Below are positions 7,260-13,817 of a stretch of 16,129 nt of DNA, one piece after another (position 1 is the first letter of the stretch; the number at the start of each line of letters is the position of its first letter). Made by a program: the position numbers and the translations under genes. The DNA lies in NCBI GenBank assembly GCA_031547465.1, contig JAVBRX010000079.1, positions 1-16,129 of the forward strand, written 5' to 3'. The notes below the pieces were generated by a model that worked only from the letters and a program-made list of their open reading frames with translations, made no database searches and was not told the origin of the DNA. The DNA is from Hohaiivirga sp031547465 (GTDB lineage Bacteria > Pseudomonadota > Alphaproteobacteria > Rhizobiales > Beijerinckiaceae).

Positions 7260-8450
7260 TTACCTGTCCACCTCTCCGAACACGACATCGACAGAACCGA
7301 TGGCGGCGGCAACATCTGCAAGCATGTGCCCGCGGCACAGCCAGTCGGTCGCGGCCAGATGGACGAAGCTCGGCGGACGGATCTTGCAGCGATACGGCTT
7401 GTTGGTGCCGTCCGACACCAGATAGACACCGAATTCGCCCTTCGGCGTTTCGACCGCCGCGTACACTTCACCTGCCGGAACCTTGAAGCCTTCGCTGAAC
7501 AGTTTGAAGTGATGGATCAATGCTTCCATCGAGTTCTTCATTTCCTGGCGGCGCGGCGGCGTCACCTTATGGTTCGGGGCGAGAACCGGCCCCTTGCCAT
7601 CGGCCTTGCGCAATTTCTCGATACACTGGCGAATAATGCGCACAGATTCGAACATCTCACGCATACGGATCACCTGACGATCATAATTATCGCCATGCTT
7701 GCCGACGGGGATGTCGAAATCCATCTCCTCGTAGCATTCATAGGGCTGGGCCTTGCGCAGATCCCACGGCACACCGGCACAGCGCACCATGATGCCGGAC
7801 AAGCCGCGTTTCCAGCCCTCATCAAGGGTTACGACGGCGATGTCGGCGTTACGTTGCTTGAAGATGCGGTTGCCGAGCACGAATGCCTCGAAATCCTTCA
7901 GCAGACTGAGGAACGGACCGCAGAAGGCTTCCATATCGTCGAGGAGATCGTCCGGCAGATCCCGGGCGACACCGCCGGGGCGGAAATAATTGGAATGCAA
8001 ACGAGCGCCGCTGGCGCGCTCGCAGAACACCATGATCTTTTCGCGCTCCTCAAAGGTCCACAGCGGCGGCGTCAACGCGCCGCTGTCGAGGGCCTGCGTG
8101 CCGACATTGAGGAGGTGGCACAGGAGACGCCCGAATTCAGAATAGAGTACCCGGATCAGTTGCGCCCGCCGGGGAACCTCGACTCCGAGAAGACGCTCGA
8201 TCGCCATGCAGAAAGCATGTTCCTGATTGATCGGCGGCACGTAATCGAGGCGATCAAAATACGGCGTCACCTGCAAATAAGTCTTGTTTTCGATCAACTT
8301 CTCGGTGCCGCGATGTAAAAGCCCGATATGCGGATCGGCACGGGCGACGATCTCGCCCTCAAGTTCGAGGATGAGACGCAACACACCGTGGGCGGACGGG
8401 TGCTGCGGTCCAAAGTTGATGGTGAAATTACGGATGTCTCGTTCGGCCAT
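7260..8450 (-). CDS. nuoD: NADH-quinone oxidoreductase subunit D (NuoD), 49 kDa subunit
   Basis: NuoD derives from the large subunit of [NiFe] hydrogenases and forms the quinone site with NuoB and NuoH. The 396-residue product begins MAERDIRNFTINFGPQHPSA. His21 (in HPSAHGVLR) and Tyr70 (in FDRLDYVPP) fit the two residues that contact the quinone head group. Other family motifs are PHIGLLHRGTEKLIE, GALTPPLWTFEEREK, YFRPGGVARDLP and the C-terminal DWLCRGHMLADVAAAIGSVD with VVFGEVDR. The hydrogenase metal-ligand cysteines are absent, as in all complex I forms. The length is normal. It starts 18 bases after the nuoC stop. Confidence 0.98.
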   Translation of the reverse strand: MAERDIRNFTINFGPQHPSAHGVLRLILELEGEIVARADPHIGLLHRGTEKLIENKTYLQVTPYFDRLDYVPPINQEHAFCMAIERLLGVEVPRRAQLIRVLYSEFGRLLCHLLNVGTQALDSGALTPPLWTFEEREKIMVFCERASGARLHSNYFRPGGVARDLPDDLLDDMEAFCGPFLSLLKDFEAFVLGNRIFKQRNADIAVVTLDEGWKRGLSGIMVRCAGVPWDLRKAQPYECYEEMDFDIPVGKHGDNYDRQVIRMREMFESVRIIRQCIEKLRKADGKGPVLAPNHKVTPPRRQEMKNSMEALIHHFKLFSEGFKVPAGEVYAAVETPKGEFGVYLVSDGTNKPYRCKIRPPSFVHLAATDWLCRGHMLADVAAAIGSVDVVFGEVDR

Positions 8451-8468
8451 GGTCCGTTCTCTTCCCGC

Positions 8469-9071
8469 TCAAGCCTTGGCCTTCTCGTCTCCGGGCAGCA
8501 CGTAATCCGTGCCCTCCCAGGGAGAAAGGAAATCGAAGTTACGGTATTCCTGCGGCAGTTTCACCGGCTCGTAGACGACGCGCTTCTGCGTCTCGTCATA
8601 ACGGACCTCGACATAGCCCGTGAGCGGGAAATCCTTGCGCAGCGGATAACCCTCGAAGCCGTAATCAGTGAGGATGCGGCGCAGATCCGGATGGCCGGTG
8701 AACAGGATGCCGTACATATCGTAGGTTTCGCGCTCGAACCAATCCGCACCGGGAAGGAGCGAAACGATGGACGGCACCGGGGTCGTCTCATCGGTCTGCA
8801 CCTTGACGCGGATGCGATGATTCAGGCGTGGTGACAGTAAATGATACACCACGTCGAACCGCTTCTCGCGCGCCGGGTAATCCACCCCGCACAGATCGAT
8901 GAAGCCGTAAAACAGGCATTTCGGATCTTCGATGAGAAAAGCGATCAGCTTGACGATGTCCGCCGCATTCGCCGACACGGTGAGTTCGCCGTACGAGACG
9001 GTGGCATCCGTCACAATTCCGGGCAGTGAGGCGGAGATGTGTTCGCCGAGTTTGCGGAGATCTTCACTCAT
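8469..9071 (-). CDS. nuoC: NADH-quinone oxidoreductase subunit C (NuoC), 30 kDa subunit
   Basis: NuoC is a cofactor-free structural subunit that braces NuoD, NuoI and NuoB in the connecting part of the peripheral arm. The 200-residue product has the family signature ERETYDMYGILFTGHPDL at residues 113-130, followed by RRILTDYGFEGYPLRKDFPL at 131-150. The gene is separate from nuoD, not fused as in E. coli, which is usual for alphaproteobacteria. The ATG at 9071-9069 (MSEDLRKLGEHI) lies 12 bases after nuoB. The C-terminus (WEGTDYVLPGDEKAKA) is the common polar tail. Confidence 0.97.
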   Translation of the reverse strand: MSEDLRKLGEHISASLPGIVTDATVSYGELTVSANAADIVKLIAFLIEDPKCLFYGFIDLCGVDYPAREKRFDVVYHLLSPRLNHRIRVKVQTDETTPVPSIVSLLPGADWFERETYDMYGILFTGHPDLRRILTDYGFEGYPLRKDFPLTGYVEVRYDETQKRVVYEPVKLPQEYRNFDFLSPWEGTDYVLPGDEKAKA

Positions 9072-9083
9072 GACTAAAGCCGT

Positions 9084-9668
9084 TCAACGTTCGATGGTGC
9101 CGGTCCGGCGGATCTTCTTTTGCAGCAGCAGCACACCGTAAAGCAGTGCTTCCGCCGTCGGCGGGCATCCAGGCACGTAGACATCCACCGGAACGATCCG
9201 GTCGCAGCCGCGCACCACTGAATACGAATAATGATAATAACCGCCGCCATTGGCGCAGGAGCCCATGGAAATCACGTATCTCGGCTCGGGCATCTGGTCG
9301 TAGACCTTGCGCAAGGCCGGGGCCATCTTGTTAGTGAGCGTTCCGGCGACGATCATCACCTCGCTCTGGCGCGGCGAAGCGCGCGGCGCGAAACCGAAGC
9401 GCTCGAAATCGTAACGCGGCATTGACGCCTGGATCATCTCCATGGCGCAGCACGCAAGGCCGAACTGCATCCACATCAGCGAGCCGGTGCGCGCCCAGTT
9501 GATGATCTCGTCCGTGGCGGTGACGAGAAAGCCTTTATCGGCCAGATCGTTATTGATGGAAACGAAGAACGGATCCGTTTCACCAACCGGGCGATTAGTG
9601 GCGGGATCAATGATGCCTTTCGGCTGCGGTGCAATGACGGGAGAATGCGACATATCGGTCAATCCCAC
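9084..9668 (-). CDS. nuoB: NADH-quinone oxidoreductase subunit B (NuoB), cluster N2 subunit
   Basis: NuoB carries [4Fe-4S] cluster N2, which hands electrons to quinone. The 194-residue product has the tandem cysteines in FGLACCAMEM plus the later ligands in GSCANGGGYYH and VPGCPPTAEALLYG. The end LLLQKKIRRTGTIER is typical of alphaproteobacterial NuoB. Two starts are possible. The GTG at 9668-9666 overlaps the end of nuoA by 10 bases and has a good AAGGGAG ribosome site seven bases upstream. It gives the N-terminus MGLTDMSHS, close to the MGL- start common in the family, so it is preferred. The ATG at 9653-9651 would remove five residues and has a poorer site. Confidence 0.97.
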   Translation of the reverse strand: MGLTDMSHSPVIAPQPKGIIDPATNRPVGETDPFFVSINNDLADKGFLVTATDEIINWARTGSLMWMQFGLACCAMEMIQASMPRYDFERFGFAPRASPRQSEVMIVAGTLTNKMAPALRKVYDQMPEPRYVISMGSCANGGGYYHYSYSVVRGCDRIVPVDVYVPGCPPTAEALLYGVLLLQKKIRRTGTIER

Positions 9669-10027
9669 TCAAGGGCTCCCTTCTTCCATTCATACACAAA
9701 GCCGATGGTCAACACGCCGAGGAAGATCATCATCGACCCGAATGCGAACCAGCTTAAAGCACCGAACACGATTGCCCAAGGAAACAGGAACGCAACTTCG
9801 AGATCGAAAATGATGAACAGGATGGCGACGAGATAGAACCGGACATCGAATTTCATGCGGGAGTCGTCGAAGGCATTAAAGCCGCACTCGTAGATTGACA
9901 GCTTCTCCTGATCCGGCTTGCGATAGGCGACCAGGAACGGCACCACAAGCAACCCGAAAGCGATCACGATCGATAGCGCGAAGAAAATGGCCAGAGGCAG
10001 ATAACTTTCCAAGAGGTTCGTCGACAT
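9659..10027 (-). CDS. nuoA: NADH-quinone oxidoreductase subunit A (NuoA), first gene of the nuo operon
   Basis: NuoA is a three-helix membrane subunit at the joint of the two arms of complex I. The 122-residue product has helices near residues 10-33, 65-85 and 90-112. It also has the loop YECGFNAFDDSRMKFDVRFY at residues 46-65, whose Cys-containing segment lines the entrance of the quinone cavity in the family. The motif IIFDLEVAFLFPWA is diagnostic. The ATG at 10027-10025 has an AAAGG ribosome site about seven bases upstream. It is the promoter-proximal gene, and the roughly 490 bases upstream hold the divergent control region shared with the repair operon. Confidence 0.97.
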   Translation of the reverse strand: MSTNLLESYLPLAIFFALSIVIAFGLLVVPFLVAYRKPDQEKLSIYECGFNAFDDSRMKFDVRFYLVAILFIIFDLEVAFLFPWAIVFGALSWFAFGSMMIFLGVLTIGFVYEWKKGALEWD

Positions 10028-10180
10028 GCGACACCTTTCCGCCAGCGGGTCCGTGAAAGTCCCGCGAAACCAAACGCTCCCCTCCCGAGTCTCTCAATCG
10101 ACACGGAAGCTAATTTGCGAAGTGAGGCGACCTCTAGCCCAGCAGCCTTTTCATGACAAGTACGGACCTCGTGCAGCAAA

Positions 10181-10257
10181 TACCATATTCATGGTAAAAA
10201 TCGATAATAATACCGATTTTTCAATATGTTACAGATTAGAAACGTTTTAAGCGTTTC
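10181..10257. repeat. Cluster of three short inverted repeats upstream of nuoA
   Basis: Three palindromic units are packed into 77 AT-rich bases. The first is TACCAT-ATTC-ATGGTA at 10181-10196. The second is AAAAATCG, ten bases, CGATTTTT at 10196-10221. The third is GAAACG, seven bases, CGTTTC at 10239-10257. They share an edge or nearly adjoin, so they could be operators for dimeric regulators or a compound structure. The middle one ends in five Ts on the plus strand, but its stem is AT-rich and no plus-strand gene precedes it. Confidence 0.7.
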
Positions 10258-10327
10258 AACGACAAGCGCTCCTGTATTTGCGCTCGATTAAACTCGATGG
10301 TGAATGACCGTTGCCCCTGAGCAATCC

Positions 10328-10362
10328 GGATGGATCCTTAGCCTGTATAATAAACTCCATCC
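10328..10362 (+). promoter_or_regulatory. Candidate -10 element (TATAAT) bracketed by an inverted repeat, upstream of ada-alkA
   Basis: A perfect TATAAT lies at 10346-10351 on the plus strand, about 170 bases before the repair operon. It is flanked by GGATGG (10328-10333) and CCATCC (10357-10362), a 6-bp inverted repeat centred on it. No good -35 is seen 16-18 bases upstream, which is what one expects of an activator-dependent promoter. A second perfect 8-bp inverted repeat (GCTCTCCA / TGGAGAGC, 10414-10448) lies in the presumed leader. The promoter assignment is inferred. Confidence 0.35.
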
Positions 10363-10519
10363 TCCGGTGCGATTGGAGGCAAAAACCATCCACAGGCCGC
10401 GAATCAGATAGACGCTCTCCAGCGCAACCCCGACATAAGATGGAGAGCCACACAGATCGACATAATTCATGTCCGAAAACCGCGAGCGCATGGCGCGATG
10501 GTGTGGCATACCAGTTTAC

Positions 10520-11998
10520 ATGGCACGGATAGATCCAGAACTTGGCTACAAGGCGATTCTCTCTCGCGATGCCCGTTTCGACGGGCGGCTGTTCGTCGGC
10601 GTTCGTACGACCGGTATTTATTGTCGCCCGATCTGTCCGGCGACGAAGCCAAAATATGAGCATTGCAGTTTCTATCCTTCTGCCGCAGCCGCACAGGAAG
10701 CCGGATTTCGCCCCTGCCTGCGTTGCAGACCGGAAACTGCGCCCAATCTTGGTGCCTGGAACGGGGCGTCGAACACTGTATCGCGCGGATTGGCGCTGAT
10801 CGCCGACGGTGCACTCGACGGCGATGAAGCCTCCGTCGAAAATCTCGCTACCCGGCTCGGCGTTGGCGCACGGCATCTGCGACGTTTGTTCAAGACGCAT
10901 CTCGGTGCCTCGCCAGTTGCGGTGGCGCAGACTCGTCGCGTCCTGTTCGCCAGACAGCTCATCCACGAAACGCAACTGCCGATGACGGATGTTGCCGAGG
11001 CCGCCGGTTTCGGCAGCCTGCGTCGATTCAATGAAACGTTCCGGCAGCTTTACCGACGTCCGCCCGGAGCCTTGCGCCACGCTTCCGCCAGCGTTACGAT
11101 CGGTGATGCAACAGAGACGACACTGAGGCTCGTCTATCGTCCGCCCTATGATTGGCGCTCTTTCCTTGCCTTCCTGAGCGCCCGCGCCATCGACGGGGTG
11201 GAATTGGTTGAGAACAACCTTTACCGCCGAACGATTCGCATTGATGGCAGCCTAGGAATCATCACGATCAGGCACAATGAGAACGCTGGCTGTCTGACAG
11301 TGTCCATAGACTGCCAGACGATCCGCTCCTGGCCACGAATCGTGGCGCGGATCCGCCGCCTGTTCGATCTCGATGCCGATATTGCGATCGTCGCCCGGCA
11401 TCTTGGTCAGGATCCCTGGCTGGAACGGCTTGTCATCACCCGACCGGGCCTGCGGGTGCCGGGAGCGTGGGACGGATTCGAGATGGGTGTGCGGGCGATC
11501 CTCGGGCAGCAGGTAACGGTGGGCCATGCCCGGCAACTGGCAGGGGCACTGATAACCGCCTGCGGTCCCGCATTCCCCGATCCTCGCTTTCCCGGCCTTA
11601 CTCGGATCTTTCCAACGGCATCCGAAGTTCTCGCTACTGATCTCTCCGTATTACGGATGCCGACGGCCCGCAAACGCACCCTGCTCGCCCTGGCGCAGAC
11701 GGCGCTGGACAACCCTGCCCTGTTCGATGCCTGCGGCACTCTGGAGGAAACCGTCGCCCGGCTCCGCGCCATTCCCGGAATTGGCGAATGGACCGCCCAA
11801 TACATCGCACTGCGCGCCTGCCGGGAACCAGACGCTTTTCCGGCCAGCGACCTCGGCCTGTTGCGGGCCGTGGCGCAGAAAGACGGTTCCCGCCCTTCCC
11901 CTGCCCGGTTGTTGGAACAAGCCGAATCGTGGCGCCCCTGGCGTGCCTATGCCGCGCAGCATCTCTGGATGCACGATTTCGACAAAGATAAAGGATAA
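10520..11998 (+). CDS. Ada N-terminal domain / AraC-type HTH / AlkA DNA-3-methyladenine glycosylase fusion
   Basis: A multidomain alkylation-damage protein of 492 residues from the chosen start. Residues 5-75 match the Ada N-terminal zinc domain, with Cys35, Cys39, Cys66 and Cys69 (GIYCRPICP, FRPCLRCRPE). In Ada the first of these accepts methyl groups from DNA phosphotriesters. Residues about 88-185 are an AraC-type helix-turn-helix pair (LATRLGVGARHLRRLFKTHL; MTDVAEAAGFGSLRRFNETF). Residues about 200-310 match the AlkA N-terminal domain. The HhH-GPD glycosylase domain follows, with VRAILGQQVTVGHARQLAG (324-342), the hairpin LRAIPGIGEWTAQYIALRA (415-433) and likely catalytic Asp444 (PASDLGLLR). 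It should excise alkylated purines and may control its own operon. The frame is open from an ATG at 10469 (509 residues), but homology begins at MARIDPELGY, so 10520 is preferred; no start has a clear ribosome site. It is four bases from the next gene. Confidence 0.93.
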   Translation: MARIDPELGYKAILSRDARFDGRLFVGVRTTGIYCRPICPATKPKYEHCSFYPSAAAAQEAGFRPCLRCRPETAPNLGAWNGASNTVSRGLALIADGALDGDEASVENLATRLGVGARHLRRLFKTHLGASPVAVAQTRRVLFARQLIHETQLPMTDVAEAAGFGSLRRFNETFRQLYRRPPGALRHASASVTIGDATETTLRLVYRPPYDWRSFLAFLSARAIDGVELVENNLYRRTIRIDGSLGIITIRHNENAGCLTVSIDCQTIRSWPRIVARIRRLFDLDADIAIVARHLGQDPWLERLVITRPGLRVPGAWDGFEMGVRAILGQQVTVGHARQLAGALITACGPAFPDPRFPGLTRIFPTASEVLATDLSVLRMPTARKRTLLALAQTALDNPALFDACGTLEETVARLRAIPGIGEWTAQYIALRACREPDAFPASDLGLLRAVAQKDGSRPSPARLLEQAESWRPWRAYAAQHLWMHDFDKDKG

Positions 11999-12002
11999 TC
12001 CG

Positions 12003-12530
12003 ATGAATATGCCGCTCCGCTTCTCCTGGGAAACCATGACGACCCCCCTCGGAGATCTGGTTATTGCCGCCGATGCGGACGGTTTCCTGCGGGTGGTCGA
12101 ATGGGCGGACCACGATTCACGGCTGCAAACCCTGTTTGAACGGTATTACGGCACGCAGGCCAAACTTGTTGCAGAGCCGGTCGCAACCGGTCTGATCACA
12201 GCCTTGAAACAATATTTTGATGGCGACGTACGAGTAATCGATGCGTTGCCGGTCAAAACACACGGAACCGGCTTTCAAGAGGATGCCTGGCAAGCGCTGC
12301 GCAAGATCCCATGCGGGAAAACGATGAGTTATGCGGAGCAGGCGCGCACCATCGGACGACCGAAGGCAGTGCGCGCCATCGGCGCAGCGAACGGCGCCAA
12401 TCTCGTCGGCATCGTCATCCCCTGTCATCGCGTCATCGGCGCGAACGGGGCGCTCACCGGCTATGGCGGCGGAGTGGAGCGTAAACGCTGGCTGCTCGCT
12501 CATGAGGGCTGCCAAGCCATCCTGCTTTGA
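12003..12530 (+). CDS. ogt: Methylated-DNA--[protein]-cysteine S-methyltransferase (Ogt/AdaB type)
   Basis: This 175-residue suicide enzyme transfers the alkyl group of O6-alkylguanine in DNA to its own cysteine. The active-site motif IPCHRVIG (Cys141) is intact, followed by LTGYGGGVERKRWLLAHEG. The upstream wing shows FQEDAWQALRKIPCGKTMSYAEQA and the DNA-reading helix RPKAVRAIGAANGAN with its conserved arginine. The frame is open well upstream inside the previous gene, but the ATG at 12003 has a strong AAAGGA site seven bases upstream and gives the normal family length. It is co-transcribed with the Ada-AlkA fusion (four-base gap). The pair splits the usual parts differently from E. coli, where the methyltransferase is fused to the Ada sensor and AlkA stands alone. 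I see no plus-strand terminator after it. Confidence 0.95.
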   Translation: MNMPLRFSWETMTTPLGDLVIAADADGFLRVVEWADHDSRLQTLFERYYGTQAKLVAEPVATGLITALKQYFDGDVRVIDALPVKTHGTGFQEDAWQALRKIPCGKTMSYAEQARTIGRPKAVRAIGAANGANLVGIVIPCHRVIGANGALTGYGGGVERKRWLLAHEGCQAILL

Positions 12531-12573
12531 CGCGTCCAGCCTCAATCCTGAAGTATCCAGCCCGATCAAGCAT

Positions 12574-12596
12574 AAAAAAACCCGCCGACCGGCGGG
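12574..12596 (-). terminator. Rho-independent terminator of tRNA-Asp
   Basis: On the minus strand a 6-bp GC-only stem (CCCGCC, loop GGTC, GGCGGG; 12596-12581) is followed directly by seven Us (12580-12574). This is a textbook intrinsic terminator for the tRNA transcript. In the plus direction no U-run follows, so it does not clearly stop transcripts from the ogt gene. Confidence 0.9.
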
Positions 12597-12600
12597 TACT

Positions 12601-12619
12601 GCCTTCCATATAAGAAGGC
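12601..12619 (-). other. Small hairpin in the tRNA-Asp 3' trailer
   Basis: GCCTTC and GAAGGC form a 6-bp stem with a seven-base loop between the tRNA 3' end and the terminator. It may be recognised during 3' processing, or may simply be a stable trailer structure. There is no U-run next to it. Confidence 0.5.
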
Positions 12620-12639
12620 CATTCCAGATATGAGGAAAG

Positions 12640-12716
12640 TGGCGCGGACGACGGGGCTCGAACCCGCGACCTCCGGCGTGACAGGCCGGCACTCTAACCA
12701 ACTGAGCTACGTCCGC
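12640..12716 (-). tRNA. tRNA-Asp (anticodon GTC), CCA encoded
   Basis: The reverse complement folds as a complete cloverleaf. The acceptor stem is GCGGACG/CGTCCGC and the D arm is GCTC-AGTTGGTTA-GAGT. The anticodon stem is CCGGC/GCCGG with loop CTGTCAC, which places anticodon GTC (Asp) at 34-36. The T arm is GCGGG-TTCGAGC-CCCGT. The discriminator base is G73, as needed for aspartyl-tRNA, and CCA is encoded at 12642-12640. It is a single-gene unit with its own promoter and terminator. Confidence 0.97.
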
Positions 12717-12729
12717 GCATTTTCTACAT

Positions 12730-12743
12730 ACTGCCGAAGCAGT
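12730..12743 (-). other. UUCG-tetraloop hairpin in tRNA-Asp leader
   Basis: On the minus strand ACTGC-TTCG-GCAGT forms a 5-bp stem closed by a stable C(UUCG)G tetraloop. It lies between the predicted start point and the tRNA 5' end. It probably shields or shapes the 5' leader that RNase P removes. Confidence 0.6.
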
Positions 12744-12754
12744 GCGTGGGCGGC

Positions 12755-12783
12755 GATGTACGGTCCCCCACGGCATCTGTCAA
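12755..12783 (-). promoter_or_regulatory. Sigma-70-type promoter of tRNA-Asp
   Basis: On the minus strand a perfect -35 TTGACA (12783-12778) is followed after exactly 17 bases by TACATC (12760-12755). Transcription would start near 12748, about 32 bases before the tRNA. This is the clearest promoter in the window. Confidence 0.8.
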
Positions 12784-12896
12784 GCACTTCCGGGATATTC
12801 CCGTGAAAAAGTATGATTTGCCGGGGAAGGCTTAATTTTTGGTATCGCTCTCAACCCTGCCCCTCAGTTCGACGAACACCTGTTTCATACACCGTC
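12784..12896. other. Intergenic stretch upstream of the tRNA promoter, nothing recognised
   Basis: Between the tRNA-Asp promoter and the palindromic repeat I see no open frame with a recognisable product and no strong structure. With the repeat and the stretch to 13010 it makes up about 290 bases without a gene. The potI 3' end has no evident U-tract terminator here. Confidence 0.5.
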
Positions 12897-12936
12897 TAGA
12901 GCGCGATCCGATCAAATTGCATCGGATTGCGCTCTA
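12897..12936. repeat. REP-like palindromic repeat element
   Basis: Two 16-base arms, TAGAGCGCGATCCGAT (12897-12912) and ATCGGATTGCGCTCTA (12921-12936), are complementary apart from one G/T position and flank an eight-base loop. The TCTAGAGCGCGATCCGATC pattern resembles palindromic elements that I recall scattered between genes in Hyphomicrobiales. It lies between tRNA-Asp and the 3' end of potI and could fold in RNA from either strand. Only one copy is visible here. Confidence 0.75.
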
Positions 12937-13010
12937 ACTTTCCTTTATTTACCGCATTTTCTTGCGCCGAACCGGTGGCCACTTCGGCGGAAAATGCTCT
13001 ATACTTACCA

Positions 13011-13817
13011 TTACCCTTCCGCCTTCTGCTGCGCCCTGGCGGCGGAGCGTTTGGTGGCGATGGTAGCGGTAACGACGCCGATGGTAACGAACAGAATCAG
13101 GATCGATGAAGCAGCGTTGATCTCCGGTGTCACGCCACGCCGCACCTGCGAGAAAATCTTGACCGGTAGCGTCGTCGAATTCGGGCCAGAGGTAAAACTC
13201 GCCAGCACGACATCGTCGAGCGACAGAGTGAACGCCAGCAGGAACCCAGCGGCGATGGCAGGGAAAATCAGCGGCAACGTCACCTGAAAGAAGGTTTTTA
13301 TCGGTGTCGCGCCGAGATCCATCGCCGCCTCTTCCAGCGAGCGGTCGAAGGTCACGAGGCGCGATTGTACCACCACGGTGACGAAACACATCGTCAGCGT
13401 GGTGTGCGCCAGCATGATCGTCCACATGCTGCGCTCGAGATCGATGGCAACGAACAGCAACAACAGCGACAGGCCGGTAATGACTTCCGGCATCACCATC
13501 GGCGCGAACACCATGCCGGTGAATAGCGTACGCCCCGGAAACCGCCCGCTACGCACGATGGCGATTGCCGCCAGAGTGCCGAGCACCGTCGCGACTGAGG
13601 CAGAGAGGAATGCCACCTTCAATGTCACCCAGGCAGCAGACAGCAGGTCTTCGTTCTTCAACAGCGCACTATACCATTGTGTCGAGAAGCCGCCCCAGGA
13701 CACCAGCCGCGAAGCATTGAAGGAATACGCGACCAGAATCAGGATCGGAATATAGAGAAAAGCGAATCCGAACGTCAAAATTGTTGCGTCAATCGCCCCG
13801 AAACGCCCCCGGTTCAT
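13011..13817 (-). CDS. potI: Putrescine-type ABC transporter permease (PotI-like)
   Basis: This 268-residue inner-membrane permease pairs with PotH to form the channel of a polyamine importer. It has six hydrophobic helices, and its N-terminus FGFAFLYIPILILVAYSFN closely matches PotI (FLYAPMLMLVIYSFN in E. coli). The coupling EAA loop that docks on the ATPase is intact: EEAAMDLGATPIKTFF, then LPLIFPAI. LLAFTLSLDDVVLASFTSGP is another diagnostic stretch. The ATG at 13817-13815 overlaps the potH stop by four bases (ATGA) and has a strong AGGAGG ribosome site seven bases upstream. The open frame continues to 14231, but that part is potH read in another frame. Substrate choice (putrescine rather than spermidine) rests on similarity only. 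Confidence 0.93.
   Translation of the reverse strand: MNRGRFGAIDATILTFGFAFLYIPILILVAYSFNASRLVSWGGFSTQWYSALLKNEDLLSAAWVTLKVAFLSASVATVLGTLAAIAIVRSGRFPGRTLFTGMVFAPMVMPEVITGLSLLLLFVAIDLERSMWTIMLAHTTLTMCFVTVVVQSRLVTFDRSLEEAAMDLGATPIKTFFQVTLPLIFPAIAAGFLLAFTLSLDDVVLASFTSGPNSTTLPVKIFSQVRRGVTPEINAASSILILFVTIGVVTATIATKRSAARAQQKAEG

Larger units (their letters stand above)
10028..10519. promoter_or_regulatory. Divergent control region between nuoA and the alkylation-repair operon
   Basis: About 490 bases with no convincing gene lie between two operons transcribed away from each other, so both promoters should be here. The stretch 10180-10260 is AT-rich and holds three inverted repeats in a row. A possible minus-strand -35 (TTGTCA, 10159-10154) sits 17 bases from a weak -10 (TAGAGG, 10136-10131) upstream of nuoA. 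On the plus strand a consensus TATAAT occurs at 10346-10351 without a good -35. Further inverted repeats lie at 10328-10362 and 10414-10448. The pattern suggests regulated promoters, but no transcription start can be assigned with confidence. Confidence 0.55.

Noticed and set aside
7326..8318. Long plus-strand open frame (330 codons) opposite nuoD
   Set aside because: It lies wholly antisense to a well-conserved NuoD. Its translation is low in recognisable motifs and rich in His/Arg/Glu, as expected from the reverse of a GC-rich gene.
10196..10221. AAAAATCG/CGATTTTT as a rho-independent terminator
   Set aside because: The stem is mainly A/T with a ten-base loop, and no plus-strand gene ends upstream; more likely an operator or chance.
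12581..12619. A bidirectional terminator also serving the ogt gene
   Set aside because: In the plus direction neither hairpin is followed by a U-run, so only the minus-strand terminator is supported.
12640..12716. tRNA-Asp as an integration site for a mobile element
   Set aside because: I see no integrase gene next to it and no second copy of the tRNA 3' end in the window; the neighbours are ordinary chromosomal operons.
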